64,000 nucleotides of DNA from positions 3,289 to 67,288 of the forward strand of contig JAZSFA010000071.1 of assembly GCA_045531965.1 (NCBI GenBank), given 5' to 3'. The notes beneath the pieces were generated by a model. That model ran no database searches. It worked only from the letters and a program-made list of their open reading frames with translations, and was not told where the DNA came from. The first letter of the stretch is position 1; the number at the start of each line of letters is the position of its first letter. Shown one piece after another: positions 8,814-15,640 of the stretch. The translations under genes and the position numbers were made by a program. The DNA is from CAMEON01 sp045531965 (lineage in GTDB: Bacteria > Bacillota > Clostridia > Oscillospirales > CAG-272).

Positions 8814-8842
8814 TTGACAGGATGAGGAAAACGTGCTATAAT
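8814..8842 (+). promoter_or_regulatory. Promoter of antitoxin RNA
   Basis: TTGACA at 8814-8819 and TATAAT at 8837-8842 with exactly 17 bp between them, a near-perfect vegetative promoter. No protein-coding gene follows on this strand, only a short RNA ending in a terminator. Confidence 0.88.
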
Positions 8843-8848
8843 ACTAAC

Positions 8849-8938
8849 GTAGAGCACCGATGACGGTTGCTCCCAAGTTGCAATTATAAGAAATAACCGC
8901 CTTATGTGAGAGTCAGGCGGGTATTTCTTTTTTTATTT
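8849..8938 (+). ncRNA. Antisense antitoxin RNA of a type I toxin-antitoxin locus
   Basis: A transcript of about 90 nucleotides is predicted from the promoter at 8814-8842 to the terminator at 8890-8934. It has no open reading frame with a ribosome binding site. It is fully complementary to the 3' part of the convergent toxin mRNA, including the toxin stop codon (8933-8935). Its first 26 bases (8849-8874) are also nearly identical to the 5' region of the toxin mRNA, because the locus is bounded by an inverted repeat. By analogy with TxpA/RatA, BsrG/SR4 and Fst/RNAII it should repress the toxin. That function is inference from architecture. Confidence 0.72.
8890..8934 (+). terminator. Terminator of antitoxin RNA
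   Basis: GAAATAACCGCCT (8890-8902) pairs with AGGCGGGTATTTC (8915-8927) with a single A-G mismatch, followed by seven T. On the minus strand the same hairpin is followed by only a weak T tract, so the toxin transcript may read through it. Confidence 0.88.
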
Positions 8939-9019
8939 GTCTCGGCGATTTTGAAAATACTCGGCGAGAGCGATAATCAAGGATAATATCATCAGTAATT
9001 CTACCAATGTAATGTACAT
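8933..9019 (-). CDS. Small hydrophobic type I toxin peptide
   Basis: A 28-residue open frame starting MYITLVELLM and ending YFQNRRDK: one hydrophobic helix of about 17 residues followed by a short charged tail. This is the hallmark of Hol_Tox/TxpA, Fst and related membrane-acting type I toxins. An unusually strong ribosome site, GGAGGGAGGTGG, lies six bases before the ATG (9017-9019). The mRNA has its own promoter (9138-9166), a leader of about 110 bases with a 5' hairpin at 9118-9131 and a TCCCTTC/GAAGGGA hairpin near 9050-9080 that could mask the ribosome site. The stop codon lies inside the antitoxin RNA overlap. Membrane toxicity is inferred from family resemblance. Confidence 0.78.
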   Translation of the reverse strand: MYITLVELLMILSLIIALAEYFQNRRDK

Positions 9020-9117
9020 GGTTACCACCTCCCTCCAACGAATTTGAAGGGAGAAAAAGAAATTTTCGCTCCCTTCTGTGTTCAGGGAGCAACCGCCACC
9101 GTATATGGTGCTCTACG

Positions 9118-9131
9118 GGTACTTGAGTACC
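9118..9131 (-). promoter_or_regulatory. 5' stabilising hairpin of toxin mRNA
   Basis: GGTACT and AGTACC pair around a two-base loop at the predicted extreme 5' end of the toxin transcript. Fst-type toxin mRNAs carry a comparable 5' stem that stabilises the message. Confidence 0.55.
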
Positions 9132-9137
9132 GAAATT

Positions 9138-9166
9138 ATTATAGCATAATTGAAGAATTAAGTCAA
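9138..9166 (-). promoter_or_regulatory. Promoter of toxin mRNA
   Basis: Read on the minus strand: TTGACT (9166-9161), a 17-bp spacer and TATAAT (9143-9138). It faces the antitoxin promoter at 8814-8842 across the locus. Confidence 0.88.
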
Positions 9167-9192
9167 TATCATATTATGATTTTCGTACAACA

Positions 9193-9216
9193 AAGGCGAG
9201 CCGAGGGGCTCGCCTT
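9193..9216 (-). terminator. Terminator-like hairpin after the M48 remnant
   Basis: AAGGCGAGCC (9193-9202) pairs perfectly with GGCTCGCCTT (9207-9216). It lies directly after the stop codon of the M48 remnant on the minus strand, with a modest T-rich tail. Confidence 0.7.
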
Positions 9217-9223
9217 ATATATT

Positions 9224-9535
9224 TTATCCTATGAGACTTCTAAATTCTTCGGAAGCCGCGAACTGTTGAGCTTCAGAAGCACGAACTGCCAGCAAAGGAT
9301 GTTCGCTGTCCTTAGTCAGCAAAAACTCCAACACCTTATTTACCTTGCTTTCATCTACGATTTGTTTGTAATCGGTTGCCTGCTCGATGAATAAATCTTT
9401 ATTGATTTCAGAATCAATATGTGTTGTGCCTCCTGCAAGACGCATCATCGTTTCAATAACAGGGGTTGCACTTCCGCAACAAATTACAGCCACTCTGTCG
9501 GCTGAAAGTTCACTACATCTTCTTTTAAAAGTTCT
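9224..9535 (-). pseudogene. Remnant of an M48 metallopeptidase (C-terminal part)
   Basis: The minus-strand frame encodes about 100 residues. It begins with RRCSELSADRVAVICCGS and contains MMRLAGG and HPLLAVRASEAQQF. This matches the C-terminal third of M48-type peptidases, where the Glu in ELSADR is the third zinc ligand and HPxxxxRxxEL is a common late motif. The upstream half with HExxH is missing. Going upstream, the frame runs straight into a copy of the dispersed repeat (9523-9580) and meets a stop codon there. A GTG within the frame could start an 89-residue peptide, but it has no good ribosome site. I read it as a truncated, dead gene. Confidence 0.7.
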
Positions 9536-9580
9536 TGAAGGGGTTCAAGGGGGAACTTCTTTCAAGAAGTTCTCCCTTGG
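9523..9580 (-). repeat. Dispersed palindromic repeat, copy B
   Basis: AAGGGGGAACTTCTT (9547-9561) pairs with AAGAAGTTCTCCCTT (9564-9578) with one mismatch. The family tail (TTTTAAAAGTTCTTGAAGGGG) is at 9523-9543 in reverse orientation. It supplies the last codons and stop codon of rlmN on one side and abuts the truncated M48 gene on the other. Confidence 0.8.
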
Positions 9581-10653
9581 CGTTCCCTCTTGCGTTCTCC
9601 CTCGTTCTCCCCCTTCTGCTCCGCCCGTCTGAGCTGACCGCAGGAGGCGTTGATGTCCGCGCCCAGCTTGCGGCGGACGGTGGCGCGGATGCCTCGCTTT
9701 TCCAGCACAGCCGCGAAGGCCTTCACCGCCTCATCGCTGGAGCGGGAGAAGCCTGTCTCCTCCACCTCGTTGACGGGAATGAGGTTGACGTGGATGGGCA
9801 TGGTGGTGGTGCGAGTGCGAAGGTGGCGGTTTAAGACGTTGGCCAGCTTGGAGGCACCCTCGGGGGTATCGTTTTTCCCTGCGATGAGGGTGTACTCGAA
9901 GGACAGGCGGCGGCCGGTCTTGTCGTAGTAATCCTTGCAGGCGGTGAGTAGCTCGTCCACACCCCAGCGGTTGTTCACGGGCATGATGGAGGAGCGGGTC
10001 TCGTCGTCGGGGGCGTGGAGGGAGATGGACAGGGTGATGGGGAACTCCTCCTCGGCCAGTTTATAAATGCCCGACACCACCCCGCAGGTGGACAGGGAAA
10101 TGTGGCGGTAGCCGATGTTCAGCCCGTCGGGATGAGCGACGAGACGGAGGAACTTCACTACGTTGTCGTAGTTGTCCAAAGGCTCGCCGATACCCATCAT
10201 GACGATGTTGGAGATGCGCTCCCCCATGTCCTTTTGGGCGGCGATCACCTGACCCAGCAGTTCCCCGGGAATGAGATCCCGCACCTTTCCGCCGATGGTG
10301 GAGGCGCAGAACTTGCACCCCATGCGACAGCCCACTTGGGAGGAGATGCAGATGGTGTTGCCATGGTTGTAGCGCATGACCACCGATTCCACACAGTGAC
10401 CGTCGGATAGTTCAAAAAGATATTTCACGGTGCCGTCCAGGGCGCTGACCAGCTTGCGGCGTACCTTGGGCAGATGATAGGTGGCAACGGCGGCCAGCTT
10501 TTCGCGGGTCACCTTGCCGATGTTGGTCATTTCGGCGGGAGATAGTCCCTTGTGAAGCTGGGGAAACATTTGTTTCGCTCTGTATTTGGGTTCGCCCACC
10601 GATAGGAGCAGAGCTTCCAATTCTTCGGGGAGGCATGACAGGAGATCGTTCAT
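9562..10653 (-). CDS. rlmN: 23S rRNA (adenine2503-C2) methyltransferase
   Basis: A 363-residue radical SAM enzyme that methylates C2 of A2503 in 23S rRNA (and A37 of some tRNAs in the family). The CxxxCxxC cluster is C109, C113 and C116 (CRMGCKFCAST), followed by GGxP-like MGIGEPLDN. The resolving cysteine of the mechanism is C338 in ASCGQLR. It is closest to RlmN; the resistance relative Cfr cannot be excluded by motif alone, but housekeeping context and full length favour RlmN. The start follows AAGGAG. The C-terminal tail of about 18 residues is Arg/Glu-rich and is partly encoded by repeat copy B, which also gives the stop codon. It is the last gene of an operon with rsmB and a kinase. Confidence 0.95.
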   Translation of the reverse strand: MNDLLSCLPEELEALLLSVGEPKYRAKQMFPQLHKGLSPAEMTNIGKVTREKLAAVATYHLPKVRRKLVSALDGTVKYLFELSDGHCVESVVMRYNHGNTICISSQVGCRMGCKFCASTIGGKVRDLIPGELLGQVIAAQKDMGERISNIVMMGIGEPLDNYDNVVKFLRLVAHPDGLNIGYRHISLSTCGVVSGIYKLAEEEFPITLSISLHAPDDETRSSIMPVNNRWGVDELLTACKDYYDKTGRRLSFEYTLIAGKNDTPEGASKLANVLNRHLRTRTTTMPIHVNLIPVNEVEETGFSRSSDEAVKAFAAVLEKRGIRATVRRKLGADINASCGQLRRAEQKGENEGERKRERQGRTS

Positions 10654-10670
10654 AGGGTACTCCTTGTATA

Positions 10671-11357
10671 TCAGTCCTCGTAAGGGACGTATTGCTTGTA
10701 TTTTTCTTCATCAAAGGCGATGCCCAGATGATCGAGAAGGCGTTGATGATAGGCGTCGGTTTTTAAATTGTATTTCAAGGACCACAAGCACCACGCGTAG
10801 TCCTCCCAAGGATCGCCCACCGTGACCTGACCGAGATCAACAAAGCCGCTGACGCGACTGCGGTGAAGAATGATATTGGGAAGGCAGAAGTCGCCGTGGA
10901 TGAGGGTCGTTCCCGCTTTATCGGTTGCGGCTGTCAAAGACGGACAACCCTCGTAGGAAAGACTGTGAAAGACCTGCAAACTTTCCGCTAAAAGGTCGCA
11001 CAGACGTTCGGGGTCGTTGATATAGGGGGGAGATGATGCGGGTGTGCCGTGGACAGTAGAGGTCAGCAGATAAGCATAGGTCTTATTGTCAGCGGCATCA
11101 GTGACCTCATCATAAGCCCCAACGCGAGGGGTCGCGATCCCCCCGGGGAGCTTGCCCTCCAGCCAAATGTCAGTATCTCTTTCCCGACGAAGACCCTCAA
11201 GATCTGTAGAGACTTTCAGGTAAAGATCCTTTCCCGCGGCATATACCCACTCGGCGTTTCGCCCGATGGTTCGTCGGATCAGGGTGCGGTCGCCTAAGAT
11301 CCCCGAAATCACCGGGGGGAGGGTCAGTTTGACTCGGTTGGAGTTGTTCCTGTTCAT
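10671..11357 (-). CDS. APH(3')-like aminoglycoside phosphotransferase family kinase
   Basis: A 228-residue kinase-fold protein. Lys48 (LYLKVS) fits the ATP-anchoring lysine. HGDFCLPN at 154-161 is the catalytic loop with Asp156. FVDLGQ at 172-177 carries the magnesium-binding Asp174, followed by GDPWEDYAW. The pattern is that of the APH(3') branch, but the protein is about 35 residues shorter than typical members. The gene sits between rsmB (5 bases upstream) and rlmN (17 bases downstream) and is probably co-transcribed with both. Many chromosomal relatives phosphorylate metabolites rather than drugs, so resistance should not be assumed. Its ribosome site AAAGGA lies within the end of rsmB. 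Confidence 0.85.
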   Translation of the reverse strand: MNRNNSNRVKLTLPPVISGILGDRTLIRRTIGRNAEWVYAAGKDLYLKVSTDLEGLRRERDTDIWLEGKLPGGIATPRVGAYDEVTDAADNKTYAYLLTSTVHGTPASSPPYINDPERLCDLLAESLQVFHSLSYEGCPSLTAATDKAGTTLIHGDFCLPNIILHRSRVSGFVDLGQVTVGDPWEDYAWCLWSLKYNLKTDAYHQRLLDHLGIAFDEEKYKQYVPYED

Positions 11358-11362
11358 GTCAC

Positions 11363-12778
11363 TTATTCCTTTACTGTTCTTCTTAGCTTAGCGATGAAAA
11401 AACCGTCGGTACCGTGGCGGTGGGGGAGCAGCGTAACCATGCCCCGAGAGGATGTGATAGGGGGGGCAGATGCATCCGCGGCGGGGATGGTAAAGTCCTC
11501 ATAGGTAAATTCGGGATGTCGTTGTAAAAAGTCGGTCACAATTTGCTCGTTTTCAGCGGGGAGGATGGTACAGGTAGAGTAGACCAGCGCGCCTCCTGTT
11601 TTTACGTACGCGGCGCTGGCGTTCAAAATATCTTTTTGAATGGCGGGAAGCCTTGCCGATTCGGTGAGATCCTTGTGACGAAGCTCCGGCTTTTTGGCGA
11701 TGACACCAAGCCCCGAGCATGGGACGTCGCACAGCACACAGTCGGCCTTGCCAATAAGTGTGGGATCGGGATTTCGGGCGTCGCGGCGTGCAACGGAAAG
11801 GATAGACAGTCCCAAACGTTCGGCGTGGGTTTGGATGAGGGACAGCTTACTTTCATGGAGATCAAAGGCATGGATCTCTCCCTCGTTTTTCATGTCAATG
11901 CCGATACCGAAGGATTTTGACCCGGGGCAGGCGCAGGTATCCACGACCAGCGCTCCGGGGGGGGCATTCAGCACGTGAACACACAGCTGAGAAGCTTCAT
12001 CTTGAATAAAGAAGTCTCCGCTATCAAAGCCGGGAAGGCGTGTCACATCGCCCGTGGAAGACAGGCGAAGGGCGGTGGGAAGGTATCGCCCGGGAAGGGG
12101 CTCGTGTCTTTCTGCCGTCAGGCGCGCCGCTAACTCCGATGCGGTGGTTTTCAAGGTGTTGACGCGCAACGTCGAAGGAGGCTTTTGGAGGAATGCCGCC
12201 AGCGCGGCACAGGCTTCGGTATACCCCAATGCGTTTTGAAAAGTTTCAAACATGGCAAGGGGAACACCCAAGGCTACCGTTTCAGGGGTATAGCCTTTAG
12301 CCTGCGTTTCTGGCTGTTTCAAATCGGGAAATCGATCCGCCCACGCTTCGGGGGAGGGAAGATATTTTTCTCTCGGGGTACCTTGAGGCAAGGTGCATTC
12401 ATAGCGGAGATAAGCACGCAGGATGGCATTGGCATATCCGCGGGTCCGTTTGGGAAGCAGGCTGACCGTCTCGCCAACCGCAGCGTGATCGGGGATGCGG
12501 TCGAGAAAGATCAGCTGGTACAGACCCATACGCAAGGCCAGCCGAAGGGTTTCATCCAAGGTGTCGGCCGGGCGATCGGAAAAACGGTGGATCAGATAAT
12601 CCAGCGTGACCTGTCGCTCGATAACGCCGTAAACCAATGCGGTAAACAAATGACGGTCGGCTTCGGTCAGCTCATGCCTGCGAAGAACGCTGTCAACGGC
12701 TAAATTGCCATATTTTCCGCGAATGATGCCCCCAAGGGTGGAAAGCGCAAGGGCTCGGGGGTTGCTTGTATTTGTCAT
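11363..12778 (-). CDS. rsmB: 16S rRNA (cytosine967-C5)-methyltransferase
   Basis: A 471-residue protein with an N-terminal NusB-like RNA-binding helical domain (about residues 1-140) and a C-terminal Rossmann methyltransferase domain. The SAM site is VDTCACPGSKSF. The two functional cysteines are in DVPCSGLG and VYSTCT, as in RsmB/Sun. It methylates C5 of a cytosine in 16S rRNA. The start at 12778 is chosen because GGAG lies six bases upstream; an in-frame ATG 33 bases earlier lacks a ribosome site. It is the first gene of the rsmB-kinase-rlmN operon. Confidence 0.93.
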   Translation of the reverse strand: MTNTSNPRALALSTLGGIIRGKYGNLAVDSVLRRHELTEADRHLFTALVYGVIERQVTLDYLIHRFSDRPADTLDETLRLALRMGLYQLIFLDRIPDHAAVGETVSLLPKRTRGYANAILRAYLRYECTLPQGTPREKYLPSPEAWADRFPDLKQPETQAKGYTPETVALGVPLAMFETFQNALGYTEACAALAAFLQKPPSTLRVNTLKTTASELAARLTAERHEPLPGRYLPTALRLSSTGDVTRLPGFDSGDFFIQDEASQLCVHVLNAPPGALVVDTCACPGSKSFGIGIDMKNEGEIHAFDLHESKLSLIQTHAERLGLSILSVARRDARNPDPTLIGKADCVLCDVPCSGLGVIAKKPELRHKDLTESARLPAIQKDILNASAAYVKTGGALVYSTCTILPAENEQIVTDFLQRHPEFTYEDFTIPAADASAPPITSSRGMVTLLPHRHGTDGFFIAKLRRTVKE

Positions 12779-12819
12779 ATGAGACTCCAATCCTGTAGCC
12801 GGGAGGCGCAAAATTTTGA

Positions 12820-12849
12820 ATCAGGCTGTCTCCGAAAAGACAGCCTGAT
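12820..12849 (-). terminator. Hairpin after the acyltransferase-like gene
   Basis: ATCAGGCTGTCT (12820-12831) pairs perfectly with AGACAGCCTGAT (12838-12849), a 12-bp stem just beyond the stop codon at 12852. On the minus strand the following tract (TCAAAATTTTG) is only partly T-rich, so termination may be partial and rsmB could receive read-through. Confidence 0.7.
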
Positions 12850-12851
12850 GG

Positions 12852-13814
12852 TTAGTCAACGTCCTCGATGACTTGCTCGGGACGGCTTTGAAGTAGTTTG
12901 GGGTTTTCGGCGTAACGGCGCATCAGCTTGAAGGCGGATGCAAAGTAATAGCCGTCGCAGATACGCTCGTCAGTGACTACTTTCAGATCAATGAGACGGC
13001 GGGTCTTGAAGGTGCCGTCTGTTTGAGGCTCTTTGACGGTCCGTTTGATACCGTATGCGACAAAGATGGGTAGGTTGCCAAAGTTATAAATATGGTGGTA
13101 GATGGGCTTGATGCCAAGGCTTCCCATGCTGGTAATGATAAGACTACCATGGAAGGGGCTGACGCCTGTCAGAAATTTTGGTAGCCAACCGTGGTAGTCC
13201 AGCCAGTTGAGAAAGCGAACGACACCGCGCAGAATGGGTCGGGGGAAAGCGGCAAGGCGATTGGCGGTTTTGTCGAAATCGCTGTCCAATTCAGCGTTTT
13301 CCTTTTCTTTGGCCACCACGGCGTTGAACTTGTGATAAATCTCCTCGATGGTATCATCGGGTTCAAAATACACTTTGATACAGGTATCGGGGGAGTCCAC
13401 GGTCATTTCTTTTTTGATGGACATGACCACTTCGATATTATTTCGGGCATAGATCCGCTGCCCGCTGATGAAGCGGTTGATTCCCGGCTTTTGGGAAACA
13501 GTGCGGACATAAGCCGCCAGCATGATATGCAAAAAGCTGAAATTGTCGTAGCCTGCCGCGAGCATATCTTTAATAAACACGTCAGCCCGTGTTACGTCCA
13601 ACGTTTCTGCGAACGTATTGGTTGCATCGCAACGCATGGGCATGATAAAGGGCATGAATTTATGCATGGCATCGATAGATCTCAAACGCCGACCGTCCTT
13701 TCGATCGCCCATACGCTTTTTTCGCTGAGTAGGGGTATAGGTGCGCGGCAGTTCTTGAATGCCCTCTTGAACAACGGAGGTTTCGGAGGTGGGGTCAATC
13801 ACGGGTGTTTTCAT
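12852..13814 (-). CDS. 2-oxoacid dehydrogenase acyltransferase-fold protein lacking catalytic His
   Basis: A 320-residue stand-alone protein resembling the catalytic domain of E2 acyltransferases (PF00198; same fold as chloramphenicol acetyltransferase). No lipoyl or subunit-binding domain is present. The conserved C-terminal HxxxDG motif appears as ERICDG in DERICDGYYFA, with Glu in place of the catalytic His. Normal acyl transfer is therefore doubtful. The start at 13814 has AAGGAG nine bases upstream; the longer frame upstream overlaps a terminator and is rejected. Monocistronic between two hairpins. The function is unknown, possibly structural or a divergent transferase. Confidence 0.72.
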   Translation of the reverse strand: MKTPVIDPTSETSVVQEGIQELPRTYTPTQRKKRMGDRKDGRRLRSIDAMHKFMPFIMPMRCDATNTFAETLDVTRADVFIKDMLAAGYDNFSFLHIMLAAYVRTVSQKPGINRFISGQRIYARNNIEVVMSIKKEMTVDSPDTCIKVYFEPDDTIEEIYHKFNAVVAKEKENAELDSDFDKTANRLAAFPRPILRGVVRFLNWLDYHGWLPKFLTGVSPFHGSLIITSMGSLGIKPIYHHIYNFGNLPIFVAYGIKRTVKEPQTDGTFKTRRLIDLKVVTDERICDGYYFASAFKLMRRYAENPKLLQSRPEQVIEDVD

Positions 13815-13925
13815 AACAATCTCCTTGCAGATAAAGTCAAAGGATTCTACCACTATTATAACGGATTTTTGTCGAAATCGCAAGAGGGGAATGTTAACTG
13901 AATGTAAAGTATTTTGTGGCTGACC

Positions 13926-13957
13926 AAAAACTCCTCCCTGAAAAGGGAGGAGTTTTT
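13926..13957. terminator. Bidirectional intrinsic terminator
   Basis: AAAAACTCCTCCCT (13926-13939) pairs with AGGGAGGAGTTTTT (13944-13957) around GAAA. T runs are present on both strands. It ends the solute-binding lipoprotein gene (stop at 13964). Confidence 0.93.
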
Positions 13958-13963
13958 CAAACA

Positions 13964-15463
13964 TCAATCCTTGGTGATCTTATCGAGGATGTTTTTGATC
14001 TGTCTGTCAAAACGCTTGGAGTTGGATCCGTACTTGGAGGCAAAGTCGCCATTATTTGTGTAAACACAATCGGAGAACATGGAGGAGAAACCCAAATCTG
14101 TAAAGTACATAGCCATGTCGTAGGTACGGTTCTGGAAAATCAAATCCAGCATCTCGGCAGAGTCGGGGTCGCGGACGTTACGGCTGGTGAGCATGGTGTC
14201 ATAGTAGGCGGGCTTGACCAGCTTGTAGGAAAGGACGACGTAGGCTTCCAGTACTTCCTCGAACTGCTGCTTTTCAATTTCATCCACGATGGAGGTGGGG
14301 ATGCTGAGGGTGGAACCGATATCATGGGTCCACGTGATATAATTTGCCTGTGCCTTGTCGAACTTAGGCACGGGAACCACGCCGTAATCGCCTTCCATGG
14401 TCTGATTCAGCGCACGGAGATAGCTGGCTGCCTCGCAGTAGAACAGGGCACGCTCTTCAACGAAGATATCTTTGGAGAGTGCCTCGTCACCGGCTTTGGC
14501 AACATAGGAGGAGTTGTTTTCATGTACGATGGATCTTGCCTTTTCCAGTACCTGTGTGGCTTTTTCCAAAGAGTTGCTCAGTGCCAGCTCAGGGAAGTCC
14601 ATTTCGCGGCTGTTGGCAACGTATTTCAGACCTGCGCCGTAGAAGAAGGTGTTACCGATAGAGCCGGGGGAGGAGAAGCCGTATACGTCCTTCTCATCCC
14701 AGGTGCCGTCACCATTCTCGGCGGATACGTCCTGAATAATGGAGTTGAAATAGTCCAGCGTCCATTCGCCGTTTCTGACGGTGGTGTAAGGATCGGGGAT
14801 CTTGGCCTCTTGCTGAAGGGTCTTGTTGAACATGAACACGAAGGTAACGTCGTCGTCCACAATGTTGTGGGCGCCGTTCATGAAGAAAATATTGCCATCC
14901 AGGGAGAAATCCAGTGTACCGGGATCCCACCAGGGCTGCTCGTAGTCGATGTCCATATCCAGATAGTTGTAAAGATAGGCGGAAGTAGCCATTTTGGCAG
15001 TGATGGATGCGGGGGCAGAGATCAGATCGAAATCGCCTGTGTTGGTCTGACATTCGGCATTGACCTCGGTGGTAACACCGGCGGTCGTGGTGGGCAAAGG
15101 AAGAAAGGTGAGATTGCATCGATCCTCCAGCAGGATGTTTCTCTCATAGACAGCGTCGTTGATGACGGCACTACTGGTCTGGTCAGTTGCTTCAGCTTCA
15201 GCCTCTACTTCCTCGGAATAACCGGCAATGTCGCTGACGAAAAGGATGCAGAAATCCTCGTCTCCCCAGTCGATATCGGTCAGTCTTTCAAGGGCTTCAT
15301 CTGCGGGATCTGCTGTCTCGGGCTCGGTTTCTGCGGCACCATTGGATACGGCAGCGGTGTTCGCTTGGGTTTCTGCGGGATCGTCCGCCTCTCCGCAAGC
15401 GACAAGGGAACTGAATATCATTAGTGCGGCAAGGAGTAAACTCAGAATCTTACAAACTTTCAT
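13964..15463 (-). CDS. Orphan extracellular solute-binding lipoprotein (paralog 1)
   Basis: A 499-residue lipoprotein. The signal peptide MKVCKILSLLLAALMIFSS is followed by the lipobox LVACG, then an acidic, Ala/Glu/Thr-rich linker and an ABC-type extracellular solute-binding domain. Shared landmarks with the protein at 37806 include INDAVYERN, WWDPGTLDFSL, FFMNGAHN, EWTLDYFN and a C-terminal KRFDRQIKNILDKI. The family usually delivers oligosaccharides or peptides to ABC importers, but no permease or ATPase gene lies anywhere near. The promoter is at 15499-15527 and a strong terminator follows, so it is transcribed alone. Substrate and partner transporter are unknown. Confidence 0.82.
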   Translation of the reverse strand: MKVCKILSLLLAALMIFSSLVACGEADDPAETQANTAAVSNGAAETEPETADPADEALERLTDIDWGDEDFCILFVSDIAGYSEEVEAEAEATDQTSSAVINDAVYERNILLEDRCNLTFLPLPTTTAGVTTEVNAECQTNTGDFDLISAPASITAKMATSAYLYNYLDMDIDYEQPWWDPGTLDFSLDGNIFFMNGAHNIVDDDVTFVFMFNKTLQQEAKIPDPYTTVRNGEWTLDYFNSIIQDVSAENGDGTWDEKDVYGFSSPGSIGNTFFYGAGLKYVANSREMDFPELALSNSLEKATQVLEKARSIVHENNSSYVAKAGDEALSKDIFVEERALFYCEAASYLRALNQTMEGDYGVVPVPKFDKAQANYITWTHDIGSTLSIPTSIVDEIEKQQFEEVLEAYVVLSYKLVKPAYYDTMLTSRNVRDPDSAEMLDLIFQNRTYDMAMYFTDLGFSSMFSDCVYTNNGDFASKYGSNSKRFDRQIKNILDKITKD

Positions 15464-15498
15464 TTTTCCTCCAAAATAAATAATAAAGGTTATCTTAT

Positions 15499-15527
15499 AT
15501 TATACACTTTAGCGACGCTTTCGTCAA
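15499..15527 (-). promoter_or_regulatory. Promoter of solute-binding lipoprotein gene
   Basis: On the minus strand TTGACG (15527-15522), a 17-bp spacer and TATAAT (15504-15499). The ATG at 15463 follows TGGAGGAAAA. Confidence 0.85.
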
Positions 15528-15640
15528 TAGTGTAAAAGGGATCAAGGCTGAAAATCGACGAAATGCACAACTGCTGTTTAGGGAATTTGTGCAAAGGAGC
15601 AAGGCAGAGGATGATATCTTCGTGACAGAGGGGGTGAATT

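Larger units (their letters stand above)
8849..9116. repeat. Inverted repeats bounding the toxin-antitoxin locus
   Basis: The left arm has GTAGAGCACC (8849-8858) and GGTTGCTCCC (8865-8874). The right arm has GGGAGCAACC (9085-9094) and GGTGCTCTAC (9107-9116). Both 10-base blocks match perfectly as reverse complements; only the spacer between them differs in length and sequence. As a result the two convergent transcripts start with the same sequence, and the toxin mRNA can pair its own 5' and 3' ends. Confidence 0.9.

Noticed and set aside
6552..8825. Two long plus-strand frames opposite the ABC-F gene
   Set aside because: They read across a terminator and mirror ABC-F motifs; their translations are low in complexity.
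9224..9493. Annotating the 89-codon frame as an intact gene
   Set aside because: It starts at a GTG without a ribosome site, in the middle of an M48 motif, and lacks the catalytic half.
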